Positions 1 to 7,016 of a DNA stretch of 23,382 nucleotides are shown here, in pieces. The notes under the pieces were generated by a model, which was not told where the DNA came from, made no database searches, and saw only the letters and a list, made by a program, of their open reading frames with translations. The translations under genes and the position numbers were made by a program. Position 1 is the first letter of the stretch; every line of letters begins with the position of its first letter. This stretch comes from DASUPK01 sp036377415. GTDB lineage: Bacteria; Actinomycetota; Thermoleophilia; Solirubrobacterales; 70-9. The stretch lies in contig DASUYK010000080.1 of the NCBI GenBank assembly GCA_036377415.1, forward strand, positions 1-23,382, in the 5' to 3' direction.

Positions 1-960
1 CCGCCGGCGACAAAGAAGCGGAATCAGGAAGTCACCGTCGGCCGGCGGAAGCTCAAGCTGACCAACCTGGACAAGGTCCTCTACCCGAAGACCAAGACGA
101 CCAAGGCGGAGGTGATCGACTACTACGCGCGGGTCGCGGACGCGATCCTGCCCCACCTCCGCGGCCGCCCGCTCACCCTACGGCGCTTCCCCGAGGGGGT
201 CGGCAACCCCGCGGCCTCGTTCTTCGAGAAGAACTGCCCGAAGCACCGGCCGGAGTGGGTGAAGACGACGCCGATCTACGTCGACCGGCGCGCGGGAGAG
301 ATCGACTTCTGCCTCTGCCAGGACCTTCCCACCCTGACCTGGATGGCGCAGCTCGCGGCGCTCGAGCTCCATCCGTCGCTTTCGAAGGCGAGCAGGATGG
401 AGCAGCCGACCATTCTCGCCTTCGACCTCGACCCGGGGAAGCCGGCGGCGCTGCTCGAGTGCTGCCGGGTCGCGCTCCGGGTGCGTGAGCTGTTCGCCGA
501 GTTCGACATGAAGTGCTTTCCGAAGGTCTCCGGAGGCAAGGGCCTCCAGGTCTACGTGCCGCTCAACACGAGGGTCAGCTACGAGCAGACGAGCCCGTTC
601 GCCAAGGCGATCGCGCAGCTTCTCGAGAGCCAGACCCCCAAGCAGGTGGTCTCGAAGATGGCGAAGGCCGAGCGCCGGGGCAAGGTGTTCGTCGACTGGA
701 GCCAGAACCACCAGAAGAAGACGACGATCGCCGTCTACTCCCTGCGGGCGAGGGAATACCCAACCGCTTCCATCCCGCTCCACTGGAAGGAGGTGGAGCG
801 CGCCGTGAAGCGCGAGGACGCGGACGACCTTCGGTTTGAGATCCCGGATGCGATCGAGCGGGTGGAGAGTGAAGGTGACCTGTTCGAGCCGGTGCTCTCG
901 CTGAAGCAGAAGCTCCCGGACGTCGGGGAGCTGGCAGAGAAGGACGATCGAGTCAGCTAG
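1..960 (+). CDS. ligD: LigD-type DNA polymerase/primase domain protein, 5' end cut by window edge
   Basis: The frame is open from base 1 to the TAG at 958-960, so 319 codons are visible and the true start lies upstream. The first visible residues already contain the family opening (LTNLDKVLYPKT), so a GTG at 112 would cut into the domain and is not the start. Family: the archaeo-eukaryotic primase-like polymerase domain of LigD, which fills gaps and adds nucleotides at breaks during Ku-dependent non-homologous end joining. Visible motifs are FDLDPG with the metal-binding Asp pair (about codons 142 and 144), SGGKGLQVYVPL for nucleotide binding, and VFVDWSQN with the third acidic residue. Gln stands in GLQVYVP where I expect His in many LigD proteins. 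The frame ends after the polymerase domain, so this is either a separate polymerase protein or the C-terminal end of a fusion whose other domains lie outside. It converges with gcvPB. Confidence 0.9.
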   Translation, partial: PPATKKRNQEVTVGRRKLKLTNLDKVLYPKTKTTKAEVIDYYARVADAILPHLRGRPLTLRRFPEGVGNPAASFFEKNCPKHRPEWVKTTPIYVDRRAGEIDFCLCQDLPTLTWMAQLAALELHPSLSKASRMEQPTILAFDLDPGKPAALLECCRVALRVRELFAEFDMKCFPKVSGGKGLQVYVPLNTRVSYEQTSPFAKAIAQLLESQTPKQVVSKMAKAERRGKVFVDWSQNHQKKTTIAVYSLRAREYPTASIPLHWKEVERAVKREDADDLRFEIPDAIERVESEGDLFEPVLSLKQKLPDVGELAEKDDRVS

Positions 961-2537
961 AGCCGCTGGCGGACGACGGGCCGGCGAGCCGCCGCCGCCT
1001 CGTCCAGGCGGCGAACCGGCGTCGTGTACGGCGCTCCCTTCGCGATCCCGGGATCCTCGGCGGCCTCCTTCAGGATCGCCTCGATCGCATCGGCGAACGC
1101 GTCGAGGGTCTCGCGGGTCTCGGTCTCCGTCGGCTCCACCATCAGCGCCTCGTCGACCAGCAGCGGGAAGTACACGGTCGGCGGGTGCATGCCGTAGTCG
1201 AGCAGCCGCTTGGCGATGTCGAGCGTCTGCACACCGAGCTCCTTCTTGGCCGGGGCGCCGGAGAGGACGAACTCGTGCATGCAGCGGCGGTCGAACGCGA
1301 TCGGCGTGTACTTGCCGGCCGTTCCCCCGCTGAGCCGGGCGAGGAGGTAGTTCGCGTTCAGCACGGCGGTCTCGGAGGCCTCCTGGAGCCCGTCGCCCCC
1401 GAGGCTGAGGATGTAGGCGTAGGAGCGAACGAAGACGCCGAAGTTTCCCTGGAAGCCGCGAAGCCGGCCGATCGACCTCGGCCGATCGAAGTCGAGGTCG
1501 AACCGCGGCTCTCCCCCGTTCCGGCCCTCGCGCCTTACCACCTGCGGACGCGGCAGGAACGGCTCGATCCGCCCGGAGACCGCGATCGGGCCCGCCCCCG
1601 GTCCACCGCCGCCGTGGGGCTGGCTGAAGGACTTGTGCAGGTTGACGTGGACGATGTCGAAGCCCATGTCACCCGGCCGCGAGCGGCCCATGATCGCGTT
1701 CAGGTTCGCTCCGTCGTAGTAGAGCGTGCCGCCCGCGTCGTGGACGATCCTCGCGATCTCGGAGATGTTCTCGTCGAAAAGGCCGAGGGTGTTCGGGTTG
1801 GTCAGCATCAGGCAGGCGGTCTCCGTGTCCGCCTTCGCGCGGAGATCGTCCAGCTCGATCCCGCCCCGGTCGTTCGTCGCCAGCTTCACCACCTCGTAGC
1901 CCGCCATCGTCACGGTCGCCGGGTTGGTGCCGTGGGCGGTGTCGGGCGTGAGGACCTTGCTCCGCTCCTCGCCGCGATCGGTGTGGTAGGCGCGCGTCAG
2001 GAGGAGCCCGGCGAGCTCGCCGTGGGACCCGGCGGATGGCTGGAGGCTGACGTGCGGGAGCCCGCAGATCTCGGCGAGCGACTGCTGGAGCAGCCACATC
2101 AGCTCGAGGGCCCCCTGAGCCCGCCTCGGCTCCTGCGCCGGGTGCAGCCGGGCGTGTCCGGGCAGGGCGGCGACCCGCTCGTTCAGGCGGGGGTTGTGCT
2201 TCATCGTGCAGGACCCGAGCGGGTAGAAGCCGGTGTCGAGGTCGAAGTTCCGCCGGGAGATCCGGTTGTAGTGGCGGACGATCTCCGGCTCGGAGACCTC
2301 GGGGAGCTCGGCGGGACGTTCGCGCAGAAGGCTCTTCGGGATCAGCTCGTCCAGCGGCCGCTCCGGGACGTCCAGGTCGGGCAGCGTCGCGGCCCGACGG
2401 CCCTCCACCGAGCGCTCGTAGATCGTCGTCGCCGGGTCGCGCTGCATCGGGGTTCCACCATCGACGAGTGTGCGAGGGGGCTCCGCAGGCGAAGCCGAGG
2501 AGCCGCCCGTTTGGTGGTGGGTCGGGAGCTCGCTCAC
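957..2537 (-). CDS. gcvPB: Glycine dehydrogenase (decarboxylating) subunit 2, P-protein beta
   Basis: With GcvPA it forms the PLP-dependent P-protein, which decarboxylates glycine and passes the aminomethyl group to lipoylated GcvH in the cytoplasm. The PLP-binding lysine is seen in HVNLHKSFSQPHGGGGPG (Lys302), after the YYDGANLNAI strand with its PLP-contacting Asp. The 526 residues exceed the usual ~480-500 because of about 30 extra N-terminal residues. I keep the GTG at 2537: it overlaps the gcvPA stop as GTGA and has GAGGGAG 7 bases upstream. The alternative is ATG 2447 (Met31, MQRDPATTIYERS), which matches the normal family N-terminus and would give 496 residues but has a weak ribosome site. 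The extra segment is encoded over an inverted repeat (2479-2504). The stop codon overlaps the stop of the convergent ligD gene. Confidence 0.95.
   Translation of the reverse strand: MSELPTHHQTGGSSASPAEPPRTLVDGGTPMQRDPATTIYERSVEGRRAATLPDLDVPERPLDELIPKSLLRERPAELPEVSEPEIVRHYNRISRRNFDLDTGFYPLGSCTMKHNPRLNERVAALPGHARLHPAQEPRRAQGALELMWLLQQSLAEICGLPHVSLQPSAGSHGELAGLLLTRAYHTDRGEERSKVLTPDTAHGTNPATVTMAGYEVVKLATNDRGGIELDDLRAKADTETACLMLTNPNTLGLFDENISEIARIVHDAGGTLYYDGANLNAIMGRSRPGDMGFDIVHVNLHKSFSQPHGGGGPGAGPIAVSGRIEPFLPRPQVVRREGRNGGEPRFDLDFDRPRSIGRLRGFQGNFGVFVRSYAYILSLGGDGLQEASETAVLNANYLLARLSGGTAGKYTPIAFDRRCMHEFVLSGAPAKKELGVQTLDIAKRLLDYGMHPPTVYFPLLVDEALMVEPTETETRETLDAFADAIEAILKEAAEDPGIAKGAPYTTPVRRLDEAAAARRPVVRQRL
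2479..2504. repeat. Imperfect inverted repeat inside the 5' end of gcvPB
   Basis: The arms GGCTCC (2479-2484) and GGAGCC (2499-2504) enclose a nested GGC-GAA-GCC stem. The outer parts (GGCTCCGC ... GGAGCCGCC) match those of the palindrome at 4057-4074. It encodes the extra Ser/Ala/Pro-rich residues of GcvPB, or forms its leader if Met31 is the start. Confidence 0.45.
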
Positions 2538-3919
2538 GACGCCACTCCCTCGGCAACCTTCGCGCCCCTCAGCTCGGAAACCGCATTGCCGAGCACGTCC
2601 GCGAGCCGATCGATGTCGGCGCGGCTTCGGCGCTCGGTGATCGCGACGAGCAGCCCGTTCTCGTGCTCGGGGTACTCGCGGGCGAGCGGATAGCCCGCCC
2701 CGATTCCCTCAGCGGCGCAGCGCTCCAGCACCTTCTCGACCGGAGCGTCGAGGGAGACCGGGAATTCCCGCACGACCGGCGCCTCGTGGAGCGGCTCGAT
2801 CCCGTCGATCGCCATGAGTCGCTCGCGCGCGTAGGCGGTCCGCCTGACGAGCAGCTCGCCGAGCTCGACGAAGCCGCGCTTGCCGAGCCAGGCGATGTGG
2901 ACCATCCCGGCGAGGGCATTCAGCGCCTGGGCGGTGCAGATGTTGTGGGTTGCCTTCTCGCGGCGGATGTGCTGCTCGCGCGTCTGCAGGGTTAGGACGA
3001 ACCCCCGGCGGCCGTCGACGTCTGTCGTCTCCCCTGCGATCCGCCCCGGCATCCGCCGGATCTGCTCCTCGGTGGCGCAGAAGAACCCGAACGAGGGCCC
3101 GCCGTAGTCGAGCCGGTTCCCGAGCGGCTGGCCCTCCCCGACAGCGATGTCGACGCCGCACTCTCCGGGCGGCCTCAGGATCGAGAGGGCGATCGGGTCG
3201 CAGGCGACGACCATGAGCGCTCCGTGCTCCTTCGCCGCCGCCGCGAGCGCCTCGGTGTCCTCGACCGCTCCGAGGAAGTTCGGCTGCTGGAGGAAGACGG
3301 CAGCGGTCTCGTCGTCGATCGCGTCGGCGAGAGAGGCTGCGTCCGTGCCGCCGTCCTTCAGCGGGACCTCGACCAGCTCGGAGCCGTAACCGGCGCCGTA
3401 GGTGACGAGCGACTCGCGGCTGTGGGGATGGACGCCTCGCGAGGCGACCAGCTTCCTCCGCCCGGTCGCGCCGATCGCCAGGTAGGCGGCCGACGCCACG
3501 GCGGAGGGCCCCTCGTAGAGGGCGGCGTTCGAGACCGGCAGCCCGGTGAGCTCCGACATCGCCGTCTGGAACTCGAACATCACCTGCAGGCCGCCCTGGG
3601 AGATCTCCGGCTGGTACGGCGTGTACGGAGTGAGGAACTCGGAGCGGCTCGTGATCGCGTCGACGATCGCCGGCACGTAGTGGTCGTACATCCCTGCGCC
3701 GAGGAAGCTCGTCTCGGCCTCCGCATGGGCGTTCCGCGACGCCAGGGCGGCGAGGCGGTCGTGGACCTCGGTCTCGGGCTTCCCGTCGGGCAGGTCGAGC
3801 GGCCGCCCGAGGCGAAGCGCCTCGGGAATGTCCTCGAAGAGCTCGTCGATCGAGGCGGCCCCGATCGCCTCGAGCATCTCGCGGCGGTCCCGATCGGTTG
3901 CTGAGGTGTACCGGCTCAC
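2534..3919 (-). CDS. gcvPA: Glycine dehydrogenase (decarboxylating) subunit 1, P-protein alpha
   Basis: Partner subunit of GcvPB in the two-chain P-protein of the glycine cleavage system. Its 461 residues are close to the family's ~450. The N-terminus MSRYTSATDRDRREMLEAIG matches the family opening, which supports GTG 3919; an ATG at 3930 is out of frame. Family stretches seen are SFLGAGMYDHYVPAIVD, TPYTPYQPEISQGGLQ, the glycine-rich YEGPSAVASAAYL and the C-terminal REKATHNICTAQAL. Like other alpha subunits it lacks the PLP lysine, which is in GcvPB. It is translationally coupled to gcvPB by a GTGA overlap and sits 159 bases after gcvH. That gap holds an 18-base palindrome but no convincing promoter, so transcription from the ftsZ/gcvT side is the simplest reading. 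Confidence 0.95.
   Translation of the reverse strand: MSRYTSATDRDRREMLEAIGAASIDELFEDIPEALRLGRPLDLPDGKPETEVHDRLAALASRNAHAEAETSFLGAGMYDHYVPAIVDAITSRSEFLTPYTPYQPEISQGGLQVMFEFQTAMSELTGLPVSNAALYEGPSAVASAAYLAIGATGRRKLVASRGVHPHSRESLVTYGAGYGSELVEVPLKDGGTDAASLADAIDDETAAVFLQQPNFLGAVEDTEALAAAAKEHGALMVVACDPIALSILRPPGECGVDIAVGEGQPLGNRLDYGGPSFGFFCATEEQIRRMPGRIAGETTDVDGRRGFVLTLQTREQHIRREKATHNICTAQALNALAGMVHIAWLGKRGFVELGELLVRRTAYARERLMAIDGIEPLHEAPVVREFPVSLDAPVEKVLERCAAEGIGAGYPLAREYPEHENGLLVAITERRSRADIDRLADVLGNAVSELRGAKVAEGVAS
2545..2551 (-). promoter_or_regulatory. Ribosome binding site supporting the GTG start of gcvPB
   Basis: GAGGGAG on the minus strand, 7 bases before GTG 2537 and inside the end of gcvPA. 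It favours the longer form of GcvPB. Confidence 0.6.
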
Positions 3920-4056
3920 TGACGACCCATCGTAGTGACCGCCCCCTTCGTCACCGGGCGGCGTCGGAACGGGAGCATCTGGCCGGCAGGCATCCGTGGA
4001 GCCTTTTCCGCGCCATAGCGAGGAAATCCGGCCACGCTTGCCGCACCCCGTGAATC

Positions 4057-4074
4057 GCGGCTCCGCGGAGCCGC
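4057..4074. repeat. Perfect 18-base palindrome between gcvH and gcvPA
   Basis: GCGGCTCCGCGGAGCCGC reads the same on both strands and ends 4 bases past the gcvH stop. In RNA it would form a strong hairpin, but no T run follows in the direction of transcription. The rest of the 159-base gap has a small GTGAC/GTCAC inverted repeat near gcvPA and no convincing promoter. The hairpin could protect the upstream gcvT-gcvH message, reduce read-through, or be a copy of a dispersed palindromic repeat (see 2479-2504). Confidence 0.6.
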
Positions 4075-4078
4075 CTCG

Positions 4079-4474
4079 CTAGTCGGATTCCTCGAGCAGC
4101 TTCTTGTAGGCCGCGACGTCCATCAGCTGGTCGGCCTCCGAGGGGTCGGAGAGCTTCATTTTCACCATCCAGCCGTCGCCGTAGGGGTCCTGGTTGATCG
4201 TCTCGGGGCTGTCGGTCAGGCCGGAGTTCACCTCGGTGACCTCGCCCGAGAGCGGCGCGTAGACGTCCGAAACGGCCTTCACCGACTCGACCTCGGCGTA
4301 CGCTTCGTCCTTCTTCACCTCCCTGCCGACCTCAGGCGGCTCGTAGAAGACGATCTCGCCGAGCGCGTCCTGCGCGTACCAGGTGATCCCGAAGGTCGCC
4401 TGATCTGCGTCGATCCGCGCCCAGTCGTGCTCGGGGTGGTAGCGAAGGTCGTCGGGGTAGGTCTCCTCGGCCAT
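4079..4474 (-). CDS. gcvH: Glycine cleavage system H protein
   Basis: Small lipoyl carrier that shuttles the aminomethyl group between the P, T and L proteins. At 131 residues it is of normal family length. The lipoylation lysine is Lys66 in the classic hairpin EVESVKAVSDVYAPLSGEV. The N-terminal DDLRYHPEHDWARID and the ITWYAQDALGEIVFYEPPEVG region are also typical. Start is ATG 4474, with no strong ribosome site visible. It lies 58 bases after gcvT and before gcvPA, so the four-gene order is T-H-PA-PB. No lipoate synthesis or L-protein gene is in the window, so those functions must be supplied from elsewhere. Confidence 0.97.
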   Translation of the reverse strand: MAEETYPDDLRYHPEHDWARIDADQATFGITWYAQDALGEIVFYEPPEVGREVKKDEAYAEVESVKAVSDVYAPLSGEVTEVNSGLTDSPETINQDPYGDGWMVKMKLSDPSEADQLMDVAAYKKLLEESD

Positions 4475-4532
4475 GGCGGAAACCTATCCGTTCGTGCACA
4501 CCGGCAGGCGCTCAGCCCGATGGTGCGGCCGG

Positions 4533-5612
4533 TCAGTCCTTCGAATAGAGCGGCCGCTCGCGGATCTCGGCCGCCCGCCGCTTGCCGCGCACGTCGACCT
4601 CGATCCCGGTGCCGGGGGCCGCCAGGTCGCTTCGCACGTACCCCATCCCGATTCCGACCCCGAGCGATGGAGACAGCGTCCCGCTGGTGACCTCCCCGAT
4701 CCGCTCGTCGCCGGAGAGGATCGGGTTCCCCTGCCGCGGGATCCCCGCCCCGGTGATCACGAACGGCTCGAGCACGTCCTTCGGCCCCTGATCGCGCACG
4801 CGGCGGCACGCCTCGGCGCCGACGAAGCCGGTGTCCTCCTTCACGCACCAGCCGAGCGCGGCCTCGATCGGGGTCCGCCCCTCGGTGAGGTCGTTGCCGT
4901 AGAGGCAGTAGTTGACCTCGAGGCGGAGGGTGTCGCGAGCAGCGAGTCCCGCCGGCCCGGCCCCGGCGTCAATCAGCGCATCCCAGACCGCCCTGGCGTC
5001 CTTCGGCAGCACGAGCAGCTCCACCCCGTCCTCGCCCGTGTAGCCGGTGCCGCAGACCAGCGCCGGGCATCCGGCGATCGCCAGGTCGGCCGTCCTGAAC
5101 CTCGCCGGCAGCTCGCCGTCGGCCAGCCCGGCCACGATCTCCCGCGCCCCCGGGCCCTGCACGGCGAGCATCGCGTAGTCGTCGATCCGGTCGCGAACCT
5201 CGGCCTCGAACTCGACCGCGTGCGCCTCGAACCACTCCAGGTCGCGCTCATGGTTCGCCGCGTTGGTCACCGTCAGGTAGCGGTCCTCGGCCAGTCGGTA
5301 GGTGAAGAGGTCGTCGAGGACTCCCCCGTCCTCGCGGCAGAGGCAGGAGTACTGGGCACCCCCAACCTGGATCTTCGAGACGTCATTCGACAGCAGCCGC
5401 TGGAGGAGCTCCGCGGCGCCGGGCCCCTCGGTCTCGATCTCGCCCATGTGGGAGACATCGAAGACGCCGCAGCCGCTCCGCACCCGCAGGTGCTCCGCCT
5501 TGACGCCGTCGTACTGAACCGGCATCTCCCAGCCGGCAAACGGGACCAGCTTCGCCCCCGCGGCGACGTGCGCCTCGTACAGCGCCGTCCTCTTCAGCGT
5601 CCCTGCTTCCAC
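4533..5612 (-). CDS. gcvT: Glycine cleavage system T protein (aminomethyltransferase)
   Basis: Transfers the methylene unit from aminomethyl-lipoyl-GcvH to tetrahydrofolate, releasing ammonia. At 359 residues it is typical. Recognised stretches are VPFAGWEMPVQYDGVKAEHLRVR, split here by function: the folate-site N-terminus, then GVFDVSHMGE, GGVLDDLFTYR with the catalytic Asp pair (100-101), VQGPGAREI, GTGYTGEDGVEL and RDTLRLEVNYCLYG. The GTG start at 5612 has AGGG about 10 bases upstream. It begins only 35 bases after the ftsZ stop with no hairpin-plus-T terminator between, so ftsZ and gcvT are probably on one transcript. The gap is too short for a glycine riboswitch. Confidence 0.96.
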   Translation of the reverse strand: MEAGTLKRTALYEAHVAAGAKLVPFAGWEMPVQYDGVKAEHLRVRSGCGVFDVSHMGEIETEGPGAAELLQRLLSNDVSKIQVGGAQYSCLCREDGGVLDDLFTYRLAEDRYLTVTNAANHERDLEWFEAHAVEFEAEVRDRIDDYAMLAVQGPGAREIVAGLADGELPARFRTADLAIAGCPALVCGTGYTGEDGVELLVLPKDARAVWDALIDAGAGPAGLAARDTLRLEVNYCLYGNDLTEGRTPIEAALGWCVKEDTGFVGAEACRRVRDQGPKDVLEPFVITGAGIPRQGNPILSGDERIGEVTSGTLSPSLGVGIGMGYVRSDLAAPGTGIEVDVRGKRRAAEIRERPLYSKD

Positions 5613-5647
5613 CGTTCGGACCCTAGCGGGCGTGAACGGCGGGCTTG

Positions 5648-6730
5648 CTACTTCAGGAAGTCCGGAACGTCGATCTCGGACTCGGAGATCCGCAGGTCGC
5701 TCAGGGACTCGCGGCCGCCGCCAGCCGGGGTCGGACGGCGCTCGGCGGCCGACCGGGCGGTGAACTCCGGCGCCCGGGCGATCATCTCGAAGCCCTCGAA
5801 GCCGGTGGCGATCACGGTGACGCGGACCTCCTCGTGCATCGAGGAGTCGACCACGGCGCCGAAGACGATGTTCGCGTTCGCGTCGGCGGCCTGGATGCAG
5901 AGCCGCGCCGCCTCGTTCACCTCGAACAGACCGAGGTCCTCGCCGCCGGTGACGTTCAGCAGCATGCCCTTGGCCCCGTCGATCTTCTCCTCAATCAGGG
6001 GCGACGTAATCGCAGCTTTGGCGGCCTCGACTGCACGGTTCTCCCCGGTGCCGGTGCCGACGCCCATCAGCGCCGAGCCCGCCTGGTGCATGACCAGGCG
6101 GACGTCGGCGAAGTCGAGGTTGATCAGGCCCGGGATCGTGATCAGGTCGGTGATGCCCTGGACGCCCTGTCGGAGGATGTCGTCCGCCTCGCGGAACGCC
6201 TCGAGGATCGTCGTCCGGCGCTCGACGATTTGAAGAAGCTTCTCGTTCGGGACCGTGATCAGCGTGTCGACCTCCTTGCGGAGCCGGTCGATCCCCTCCT
6301 CGGCCTGCGCCATCCGCTTCTTGCCCTCGAACTCGAACGGCTTGGTGACGGCGCCGACGGTGAGGGCGCCGATCTCCTGCTTCGCGATCTCGGCGATCAC
6401 CGGCGCGGCCCCCGTGCCGGTGCCGCCGCCCTCGCCGCAGGTGATGAAGATCATGTCCGCGCCCTTCAGCGCGTCCTTGATCTCGTCCCTGGACTCCGCG
6501 GCCGCGCCGGCCCCCACCTCGGGATTGGCGCCCGCGCCGAGGCCCTTGGTCAGGTTGTGGCCGATCCCGATCTTGACGTCGGCGTCACAGGCCTGGAGCG
6601 CCTGCGCGTCCGTGTTGACCGCGACGAACTCGACGCCCCGCAGGCCCGCGTCGACCATCCGGCTGACGGCATTCGAGCCACCGCCGCCCACACCGACGAC
6701 CTTGATAACGGCCAGATATGAGGTCTCCAT
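5648..6730 (-). CDS. ftsZ: Cell division protein FtsZ
   Basis: Tubulin-like GTPase that polymerises into the cytokinetic ring at midcell. Seen: glycine-rich start GVGGGGSNAV (about 13-22), the GTP-binding signature GGGTGTG (101-107), the T7 synergy loop NLDFADVRLVM (204-214), and the C-terminal tail peptide DVPDFLK at the very end, which in the family binds membrane anchors and regulators. The residues before the signature read TCGE rather than the common A/G-A-G-M. Only about 30 residues separate the fold from the tail peptide, and the 360-residue total is short for an actinobacterial FtsZ. ATG 6730 has AGGA 8 bases upstream. It is preceded by a 286-base gap with a repeat array and candidate promoter, and followed by gcvT. 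Confidence 0.98.
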   Translation of the reverse strand: METSYLAVIKVVGVGGGGSNAVSRMVDAGLRGVEFVAVNTDAQALQACDADVKIGIGHNLTKGLGAGANPEVGAGAAAESRDEIKDALKGADMIFITCGEGGGTGTGAAPVIAEIAKQEIGALTVGAVTKPFEFEGKKRMAQAEEGIDRLRKEVDTLITVPNEKLLQIVERRTTILEAFREADDILRQGVQGITDLITIPGLINLDFADVRLVMHQAGSALMGVGTGTGENRAVEAAKAAITSPLIEEKIDGAKGMLLNVTGGEDLGLFEVNEAARLCIQAADANANIVFGAVVDSSMHEEVRVTVIATGFEGFEMIARAPEFTARSAAERRPTPAGGGRESLSDLRISESEIDVPDFLK

Positions 6731-6791
6731 TGGTTGGTCCTGCTCCGAGCCCCGCCGAAGATCGGCCCTGGGCGATATCGAACTACGTCAC

Positions 6792-6819
6792 AGAGTACGG
6801 GCTTTTTCGCCCTTCGCAA
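6792..6819 (-). promoter_or_regulatory. Candidate sigma-70-type promoter of ftsZ
   Basis: On the minus strand TTGCGA (6819-6814) and TACTCT (6797-6792) are separated by 16 bases. The latter fits the loose actinobacterial -10 pattern TAnnnT. Transcription would start near 6785 and give a leader of about 55 bases containing a GCCGA-AGA-TCGGC hairpin (6754-6766). It is the best match I found in the ftsQ-ftsZ gap, but it is not strong. A second -35-like TTGACG at 6941-6936 has only a poor -10 (TTTGCA at 6918-6913). Confidence 0.35.
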
Positions 6820-6838
6820 GCCTCTACCTTCAAGTCTC

Positions 6839-6897
6839 GCTTGAGAGTTCCAGTGGGTTGAGTCTCGTATCGAGGTTGAGGTTCAGGGTTGGTTGAG
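6839..6897. repeat. Four heptamer direct repeats GGTTGAG, 17-18 base period, upstream of ftsZ
   Basis: On the plus strand GGTTGAG occurs at 6856-6862, 6874-6880 and 6891-6897, with a one-mismatch copy GCTTGAG at 6839-6845. The start-to-start steps are 17, 18 and 17 bases. On the transcribed strand the unit reads CTCAACC. The sequence between copies is not conserved, which argues for protein binding sites rather than a duplicated segment. The first copy also forms an imperfect inverted repeat with CTTCAAG at 6829-6835. The array lies just upstream of the candidate ftsZ -35 box. The function as an operator is inferred. Confidence 0.5.
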
Positions 6898-6967
6898 GGC
6901 GTTAAAACTCCCTGCAAACAACGCATTTTGCCGGCCGTCAAGGGGGCTGGTTCGGGGCCCTCGCAAA

Positions 6968-6981
6968 GGGCCGATCGGCCC
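6968..6981 (-). terminator. Perfect 14-base palindrome after ftsQ, possible weak terminator
   Basis: GGGCCGATCGGCCC begins 36 bases past the ftsQ stop. In the ftsQ transcript it is followed by only three T residues and then GCGAGGG. A strong intrinsic terminator would have a longer T run, so partial termination, RNA processing or a protein-binding palindrome are all possible. Confidence 0.25.
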
Positions 6982-7016
6982 GTTCAGGCGTGCATGTCCC
7001 GTTGCAGGTTCCGAGC

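Noticed and set aside
112..960. ligD starting at GTG 112
   Set aside because: In-frame residues upstream already match the LigD polymerase N-terminus, so the start is before the window.
1185..2693. 502-codon plus-strand open frame opposite gcvPB
   Set aside because: Same explanation: the antisense shadow of a well-supported gene, with no recognisable domain.
3920..4078. Glycine riboswitch before gcvPA or gcvT
   Set aside because: The gap before gcvT is only 35 bases. The 159-base gap before gcvPA shows small hairpins but none of the conserved glycine aptamer core by eye. A covariance-model search would settle it.
4473..6233. 586-codon open frame on the plus strand opposite gcvT and ftsZ
   Set aside because: It is antisense to two certain genes, is Arg/Ala/Asp-rich without any family motif, and exists because GC-rich third positions remove stops on the other strand.
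6839..6897. CRISPR array
   Set aside because: Repeats are only 7 bases with about 10-base variable spacers, far below CRISPR repeat and spacer lengths.
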